Shown in pieces: positions 6,398 through 9,945 of a stretch of DNA of 9,945 nucleotides. The notes below the pieces were generated by a model. It worked only from the letters and a program-made list of their open reading frames with translations. It made no database searches and was not told where the DNA came from. Each line of letters begins with the position of its first letter. Position 1 is the stretch's first letter. The position numbers and the translations under genes are program-made. Source of the stretch: an uncultured Eubacteriales bacterium (GTDB lineage: Bacteria; Bacillota; Clostridia; Oscillospirales; Acutalibacteraceae); NCBI GenBank assembly GCA_934444895.1, contig CAKSDA010000055.1, positions 1-9,945 of the forward strand. Direction: 5' to 3'.

Positions 6398-6445
6398 TAA
6401 AAAAGTAAAACAGTTATAAACATTTCAATAAAATACTTACCTCAC

Positions 6446-6493
6446 AAAGCAAAAGAGAATGAAAGTTTATCTTTCATTCTCTTTTGCTTTTTT
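6446..6493 (+). terminator. Strong intrinsic terminator after thiT
   Basis: A perfect 20-bp stem: arms 6446-6465 and 6471-6490, loop TTTAT, followed by a T run to 6493. It is placed between the convergent thiT and DUF1836 genes, whose stop codon lies only 7 bases beyond. Leftward transcripts would also form the stem, but with only three T residues after it, so it should work mainly for thiT. Confidence 0.92.
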
Positions 6494-6499
6494 GTTGTT

Positions 6500-7174
6500 T
6501 TACTTTTCGGTTTCCTTTTCTTTTGCTTTATTTTTTTCTTTTCCGGTTTCCTTTTTACTGTCCTTATCGGTTTGCTTGTTTTTTTCGGTTTGCTTGTCCT
6601 TTTGCTGATTTACAGAATTGCTCTCGTGATGCTCAATTACAGAAATCATACCTTCACAAACCGTTTTGTTTGCCGATGAGGAAATTGCTGAGCTTAAAAG
6701 AAATGAATTTATATCTTCATCTATATTTCCAAACTGAAAATCTCCGTCGGACTGAACATCGGACAATATCTTCTCGTACATATCGCAAAACTCGTTATAT
6801 ATTAAGTCAATTGTTTTGCATTTAAGCCTGCGCTCTATAATTCGGTTAATAGAAGAAATTGAAAGGGTTTGCTTTAGAATACATATTATAATCAAATAAG
6901 CAAGATGAATTCTTGAATACCTTTTCTTAACCGGAGAGGGCAAAACCTTAAGCTTAACATAATTGTTTATTATCGACGGCGTAATAATTTTTGAACAATC
7001 ATCTGAATCGCCTATGTTATACACATTTAAAAATTTTTCCATAACCGAAATAACCTGATCCATGTAAAGGTCAATATCCGGCAAAGAATCCCAACGGGGA
7101 AGTTTGTGCTCCGATATTTTTTTGCAAAGAGCATGATATTCGGATATAAGTTCCGGGCTGTTTTTGCTTTCCAT
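6500..7174 (-). CDS. DUF1836 domain protein, putative DNA-binding regulator
   Basis: The 224-residue protein matches the DUF1836 family of Firmicutes, thought to be MerR-like helix-turn-helix regulators, though no target is known. Family hallmarks are LPRWDSLPDIDLYMDQV (25-41), ITPSIINNYVKLKVLP (64-79), a helix-turn-helix-like segment, and KKRYSRIHLAYLIIICILKQ (83-102). The last 37 residues (188-224) are a low-complexity tail rich in Lys, Glu, Gln, Asp and Thr, partly coded by an 18-base repeat (CGGTTTGCTTG at 6568 and 6586). The start at 7174 is preferred because AGGAAG lies 7 bases before it; the in-frame ATG at 7192 has no ribosome binding site and would start at or before the predicted transcript start. 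It follows the ABC permease by 54 bp but seems to have its own promoter. Confidence 0.85.
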   Translation of the reverse strand: MESKNSPELISEYHALCKKISEHKLPRWDSLPDIDLYMDQVISVMEKFLNVYNIGDSDDCSKIITPSIINNYVKLKVLPSPVKKRYSRIHLAYLIIICILKQTLSISSINRIIERRLKCKTIDLIYNEFCDMYEKILSDVQSDGDFQFGNIDEDINSFLLSSAISSSANKTVCEGMISVIEHHESNSVNQQKDKQTEKNKQTDKDSKKETGKEKNKAKEKETEK

Positions 7175-7196
7175 AAAAACACTTCCTAACATTTTT

Positions 7197-7225
7197 ATAT
7201 TAAAGCCCGTTTAACAAAAAGTCAA
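7197..7225 (-). promoter_or_regulatory. Possible promoter of the DUF1836 gene
   Basis: On the minus strand, TTGACT (7225-7220), a 17-base spacer and TAATAT (7202-7197). The -35 matches 5 of 6 and the -10 matches 4 of 6. The predicted start near 7190 leaves a leader just long enough for the AGGAAG site at 7187-7182. Read-through from the ABC operon is an alternative. Confidence 0.4.
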
Positions 7226-7228
7226 CCT

Positions 7229-7882
7229 TTAAAGATCAATAGAGTTAAATGTTTTTACGGATTTTTTAATTCCTATTGCCGTAGCAGAAAGATATATAAC
7301 AAATGAAATAATCAAAAACATTGTTTGAAGTAAAGGCTTTTCAAAGCAAGTGGTGTTTAAAAAAGAGAGCCCCGGTATGTGATGAAGCGTTTCTGCAACA
7401 CCGACAATCAAAAATCCGGCAATGCCGAAAAGTATAAACGGCTTTCCTATAAAGTAACCGGTTTTAAAAAATCCTCTTACAAAAATCAGGTTATACATTG
7501 CAAAAATTATAAGAATATATCCAAGATAATATAAGTTGGCATTCATAAGCGGGTTGGATGTATATGCTGCAGCATTTTTTAAGACAGTCATTCGCACAAC
7601 TGTAAGAACAAGACACAAAACAAAGAATAAAGCCTGAATTACCGCGACAAATAAAAACTTTGACATTACAACATCACTCTTTTTTACCGGTAAAAGGGCG
7701 GTATAAAGAATATCATTACATTCTCTTGCGGTTTGAAATGTATAAAAAATTCCCAGGCATGCAAAAAAAGAACCTACAAGTATCGGATATCCCGGTATTA
7801 CGGTCATTAAGGAAAATAAAATAAAGATATATGTAAGCAAAGATGCGGTGAGCCGGCTTTCTTTTTTAAATAATTTTTTCAT
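7229..7882 (-). CDS. ABC-2 type transporter permease
   Basis: This 217-residue integral membrane protein has about six predicted helices (roughly 12-30, 32-50, 73-97, 117-137, 147-165 and 185-205). A cytoplasmic loop after helix 2 carries ECNDILYTALLPVKKSDVVMSK, a pattern seen in small ABC-2 permeases that pair with a separate ATPase. It would form the translocation path of an exporter; the substrate is unknown. It starts 1 bp inside the ATPase stop codon (TAATG) behind AAGGAGAA, so the two are coupled and should be made in similar amounts. The protein ends after the sixth helix and looks complete. Peptide, drug or lipid export are all possible. Confidence 0.85.
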   Translation of the reverse strand: MKKLFKKESRLTASLLTYIFILFSLMTVIPGYPILVGSFFACLGIFYTFQTARECNDILYTALLPVKKSDVVMSKFLFVAVIQALFFVLCLVLTVVRMTVLKNAAAYTSNPLMNANLYYLGYILIIFAMYNLIFVRGFFKTGYFIGKPFILFGIAGFLIVGVAETLHHIPGLSFLNTTCFEKPLLQTMFLIISFVIYLSATAIGIKKSVKTFNSIDL

Positions 7883-8727
7883 TATATATTCTCCTTTTCC
7901 AAATGAACCATAATTTCTTCAAGACTCGGAACATGCTGACTAAAATCACCGAAAGATGCAATGTCAGCGGCTTTTATTATTGCGGTGTCACCTGATTTAG
8001 TTCGGCATTGGCCCAAAATCAAACCTTTCTGATTTTCTGAAATATCGCCGCCGAGATTTATTATGCGATATTTCTGTTCAAAGTTGCGGTTTTCGTCTGA
8101 ATCAAGTATTTCACCGTTTTTTATGTATGTTATGTCATCCGCGCATTTTTCAAGATCCGAAGTGATATGAGTGGAAAAAAGAATCGACACACCTTTTTTC
8201 GCAAGATCCAAAAACACATCCAACAAATCATCTCTTGAAACGGGGTCCAGTCCGCTTGTGGGCTCGTCAAGAATCAGAAGTTCGGCGTGGTGGGAGAGAG
8301 CAAGGACCAAATTGTATTTAACCTTCATTCCTTCCGAAAGCTCATACGGTTTTTTGTTTTCGTCCAAATTAAAGCTTTTTAAATAATGATTGTAAAGATC
8401 ATCGTCCCAAGAATCAAAAAACTGTTTTGTGGTATTCGTAATTTCCCTAAGAGTTTTGCGCTCGTAATAATTTATTCCGCCTGCGGCATAGCCGATTTTT
8501 TGTTTTATTTCTCTTTCATTATCCTTTAAATTCATGCCGAAAAACATAATATCTCCGCTTTGCGGATGCACAAGATTCAAAAGAGATTTTAATGTGGTTG
8601 TTTTACCGGCACCGTTGCGGCCTATAAATCCCATTATGCGTCCTTTTGAAACTTCAAAACTTATATTCTTAAGTTTGAATGAAGGATATTCTTTGCATAA
8701 ATTTTTAACAGATAACACAGAATTCAT
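7882..8727 (-). CDS. ABC transporter ATP-binding protein
   Basis: The 281-residue cytoplasmic ATPase powers the permease encoded next to it. Visible motifs are Walker A GRNGAGKTT (36-44), the signature as LSEGM (130-134), Walker B LLILDEP (150-156), D-loop SGLD (158-161) and the switch His187 in STHI. The Q-loop position reads IGYAAGGINYY (78-88), with no Gln or Glu where most family members have one; this, with LSEGMK, may be a trait of its subfamily of TetR- or GntR-linked exporters. The last 65 or so residues are a C-terminal extension after the core. The start lies 4 bp inside the TetR gene (ATGA) with a clear GGAGG. It is the middle gene of a regulator-ATPase-permease operon. Confidence 0.93.
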   Translation of the reverse strand: MNSVLSVKNLCKEYPSFKLKNISFEVSKGRIMGFIGRNGAGKTTTLKSLLNLVHPQSGDIMFFGMNLKDNEREIKQKIGYAAGGINYYERKTLREITNTTKQFFDSWDDDLYNHYLKSFNLDENKKPYELSEGMKVKYNLVLALSHHAELLILDEPTSGLDPVSRDDLLDVFLDLAKKGVSILFSTHITSDLEKCADDITYIKNGEILDSDENRNFEQKYRIINLGGDISENQKGLILGQCRTKSGDTAIIKAADIASFGDFSQHVPSLEEIMVHLEKENI

Positions 8728-9290
8728 TTGTTTTTACCTCCGTATAACATACTGAAAGCCTTAAAGGCCTCGGTTACTGTTTTATCAATAATATCATTAT
8801 CCAGTTTTATATAAGATGAGGATACCGTAGAAGCAATGCCGTGCACAAAAAGCCACATATTAAGGTGAAACCTTTTAGAAACTTCATCGCTGAGCCCGGT
8901 ACTGTTTTTAACTAACCCCAATATTTCGTTTTCGAATGATTTATTTTGCTCTAGAATGTGAGCACCGTTGTTTTTATAAAATAACATTTTAAAAAGCTCA
9001 GGTTCTTCTTTGGCAAACATAATATATCCGATACCGCTGGCTTTGTATTTTGGGTATTTGTTGTTTTTTGTGAAATTTAAAATATAGTCGGTAAATATCA
9101 TGGCAGCTTTAAGTGAAACTGCTTTTTTGAGTTCTTCCATACTGTCAAAATGACTGAATAACGGTTGCGTTGAGCAATTAAGAACAGAAGCAATGCTGCG
9201 GGAATTTACCGCATTTTCTCCCTTTTCCCGCACAATGCTTATAGCGGCGTCAAGGATTATGTCTTTTGTGATTTTTGCTTTTGGTGGCAC
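8724..9290 (-). CDS. TetR/AcrR-family transcriptional regulator
   Basis: The 188-residue protein has an N-terminal TetR helix-turn-helix (about 8-50; recognition region SIASVLNCSTQPLFSHF), followed by an all-helical ligand domain with the WLFVHGIAS segment (146-154) of the WHG-type C-terminal family. It most likely represses its own operon and is released by a ligand connected with the exporter. The start is GTG at 9288-9290, preceded by AGAAGG at 8 bases; an ATG at 9309 is in another frame. The N-terminal PPK before the helix-turn-helix fits related regulators. It is the first gene of the operon and overlaps the ATPase by 4 bp. Repeated TATATAAC/GTTATATA sites over its promoter are good operator candidates. 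Confidence 0.92.
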   Translation of the reverse strand: MPPKAKITKDIILDAAISIVREKGENAVNSRSIASVLNCSTQPLFSHFDSMEELKKAVSLKAAMIFTDYILNFTKNNKYPKYKASGIGYIMFAKEEPELFKMLFYKNNGAHILEQNKSFENEILGLVKNSTGLSDEVSKRFHLNMWLFVHGIASTVSSSYIKLDNDIIDKTVTEAFKAFSMLYGGKNK

Positions 9291-9348
9291 GGTCGGCGCC
9301 TTCTTTCATTATATTGTATCTTAAAACATTCTTGCTGATTGGGCTTTT

Positions 9349-9397
9349 TATATAACAATTTTATATTATATAACAATCGTTATATAACATTTGTTAT
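9349..9397. promoter_or_regulatory. Candidate TetR operator array
   Basis: A near-symmetric site at 9366-9387 has arms TTATATAAC and GTTATATAA with a 4-base spacer. A second, ATAACA/TGTTAT with a 2-base spacer, lies at 9384-9397 and overlaps the -10 box. A further TATATAACAAT half-site is at 9349-9359, repeated at 9367-9377. All lie at or just downstream of the operon promoter, where a bound TetR dimer would block transcription. Confidence 0.6.
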
Positions 9398-9424
9398 TAT
9401 ATATCCAAACACATAAATTGTCAA
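9396..9424 (-). promoter_or_regulatory. Consensus sigma-A promoter of the TetR-ABC operon
   Basis: On the minus strand, TTGACA (9424-9419), a 17-base spacer and TATAAT (9401-9396) match the consensus exactly. The start near 9389 gives a leader of about 100 bases. A promoter this strong ahead of an exporter operon argues for tight repression, which fits the overlapping palindromes. Confidence 0.85.
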
Positions 9425-9437
9425 TGTAAAACATTGA
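9421..9437. promoter_or_regulatory. 7-3-7 palindrome on the -35 of the TetR promoter
   Basis: TCAATGT (9421-9427) and ACATTGA (9431-9437) are perfect inverted repeats around AAA. The site shares bases with the -35 box and differs in sequence from the TATATAAC repeats, so it may bind another regulator. Confidence 0.45.
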
Positions 9438-9592
9438 ACATTATATAAGTAAAAATGAACTATTAAACAATATAAATAATACAACTTTATAATAATGTCA
9501 AATAATAATATCGTAACCTGCAATCACAAATCAGCCTTTTTTGCTTTTTAATGGGAAAGTATGCATTATTTTTTGTGGAAAATACACTAAAA

Positions 9593-9620
9593 TTCGACAA
9601 AGTTTTTATGTAATATCGAA
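9593..9620. promoter_or_regulatory. Pair of Spo0A-box-like sites
   Basis: TTCGACA (9593-9599) is the exact complement of the TGTCGAA Spo0A box, and TATCGAA (9614-9620) differs from that box by one base in the other orientation. They lie 60 to 90 bases upstream of the possible -10 of the secreted-protein gene. Seven-base matches arise by chance, so this is only suggestive. Confidence 0.3.
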
Positions 9621-9658
9621 AATATGCGTAATTTTTATTTAATTTGTACAAAAATTAA

Positions 9659-9687
9659 TTGCATATAAAATAAAAATATGATAGTAT
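9659..9687 (+). promoter_or_regulatory. Possible promoter of the secreted-protein gene
   Basis: TTGCAT (9659-9664), a 17-base spacer and TAGTAT (9682-9687) with a TG one base upstream (9679-9680), that is, an extended -10. Both hexamers are imperfect. It would give a leader of about 45 bases. Confidence 0.4.
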
Positions 9688-9737
9688 GAACCATGTAAGC
9701 TTAAATGAAGTATTATGCATTTTGGGGGGAATAAATA

Positions 9738-9945
9738 TTGGAAAAGGTGAATTTTAAAAAAATACTGTCGGTCTTAATGGCAATATGCATTTTTGCGGGT
9801 TCCTTTTACGGAATCAGCATAACGGGTTCTGCATATACGGCTAATGAAAAACGCGGCAGTATAGGAGAAAATCATATCAGCGACGGAAGCTTTGAAAGCT
9901 ATTCCGATAATACCGATTTAAAAAGCTTGAGCGGCGACAATAAGT
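9738..9945 (+). CDS. Secreted protein with signal peptide, N-terminal fragment (runs off the right edge)
   Basis: An open frame of 69 codons runs to the window end. The start is TTG at 9738-9740, chosen because GGGGGGA (9724-9730) lies 7 bases before it; an in-frame ATG at codon 14 would cut the hydrophobic segment. The N-terminus is a classic signal peptide: basic KVNFKK, a hydrophobic core ILSVLMAICIFAGSFYG, then TGSAYTA before a likely cleavage site around residue 35. The mature start is polar and acidic. NHISDGSFESYSD resembles the opening of some carbohydrate-binding or jelly-roll modules of large surface proteins, which is a guess from a short match. Function is unknown. It diverges from the TetR operon. 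Confidence 0.75.
   Translation, partial: MEKVNFKKILSVLMAICIFAGSFYGISITGSAYTANEKRGSIGENHISDGSFESYSDNTDLKSLSGDNK

Larger units (their letters stand above)
9291..9737. other. 447-bp intergenic region between divergent genes
   Basis: Very AT-rich and without a credible reading frame. The left half holds the TetR operon leader, operators, promoter and the 7-3-7 palindrome. The right half holds an isolated TATAAT at 9488-9493 with no good -35, two Spo0A-like boxes (9593-9620), a 10-bp palindrome TTTGTACAAA (9643-9652), and a possible promoter for the rightward secreted-protein gene. Confidence 0.6.

Noticed and set aside
6484..6825. Rightward 113-codon open frame opposite the DUF1836 gene
   Set aside because: It is antisense to a conserved protein, begins within the terminator stem, and its Phe/Leu/Cys-rich start merely mirrors the Lys/Glu-rich tail.
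7175..7192. Upstream ATG of the DUF1836 gene adding six residues
   Set aside because: It has no ribosome binding site, while AGGAAG is correctly placed for the ATG at 7174.
9250..9309. A 19-codon ATG frame overlapping the TetR GTG start out of frame, as a possible leader peptide
   Set aside because: It lacks a recognisable ribosome binding site and shows no attenuator-like composition; overlap is probably accidental.
9441..9500. Rightward promoter around the TATAAT at 9488-9493
   Set aside because: No acceptable -35 box at 16 to 18 bases, and such AT hexamers are expected by chance in this AT-rich region.

Overview
The window looks like chromosome from an AT-rich, low-GC Gram-positive anaerobe, most likely a clostridial Firmicute. 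The grounds are the Shine-Dalgarno sites of AGGAGG type, several perfect TTGACA-17-TATAAT promoters, clostridial-style DUF951 and DUF1836 proteins, a vitamin S component (ThiT) behind a TPP riboswitch, and a TetR/ABC-2 exporter operon. No phage, insertion sequence, CRISPR, tRNA or rRNA signature was seen.

Layout, left to right. (1) 1-303, minus: 5' end of serC (phosphoserine aminotransferase), with a perfect consensus promoter and a 12-bp palindrome at the expected transcript start. (2) 304-675: non-coding, holding a likely low-GC terminator for the gene to its right and a roughly 100-base nested inverted repeat of unknown nature. (3) 676-5202, minus: a housekeeping run read from right to left: DUF951 protein, prfA (release factor 1), a full-length Sua5-type threonylcarbamoyl-AMP synthase, coaE (dephospho-CoA kinase) and an M18 aminopeptidase. 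prfA, sua5 and coaE are tightly packed (17-bp gap, then an ATGA overlap). (4) 5203-5569: divergent control region with back-to-back promoters, one leftward for DUF951 and one rightward leading into a TPP riboswitch whose expression platform ends in a strong intrinsic terminator just before the thiT ribosome binding site. (5) 5570-6397, plus: thiT, with an unusual C-terminal two-helix extension, closed by a perfect 20-bp terminator hairpin. (6) 6500-7174, minus: DUF1836 putative regulator with a charged low-complexity tail. (7) 7229-9290, minus: a three-gene operon, TetR regulator, ABC ATPase and ABC-2 permease, joined by 4-bp and 1-bp overlaps. Its promoter is a perfect consensus and is overlain by a cluster of TATATAAC/GTTATATA repeats that are the best candidate TetR operators. 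(8) 9291-9737: 447-bp AT-rich intergenic region between divergent genes. (9) 9738-9945, plus: the start of a secreted protein with a TTG start codon and a signal peptide, running off the window.

How the parts work together. The DUF951-prfA-sua5-coaE-apeA run covers translation termination, tRNA t6A modification, CoA synthesis and peptide turnover, so it is ordinary core metabolism. thiT is a vitamin uptake gene that should be shut off by intracellular thiamine pyrophosphate. The TetR/ABC operon looks like a self-repressing export module that responds to an unknown ligand. No gene set points clearly to a new biological system. The items most worth a second look are the thiT extension, the TetR operator array with a second palindrome on the -35 box, the nested inverted repeat at 483-583, and two Spo0A-like boxes ahead of the secreted protein.
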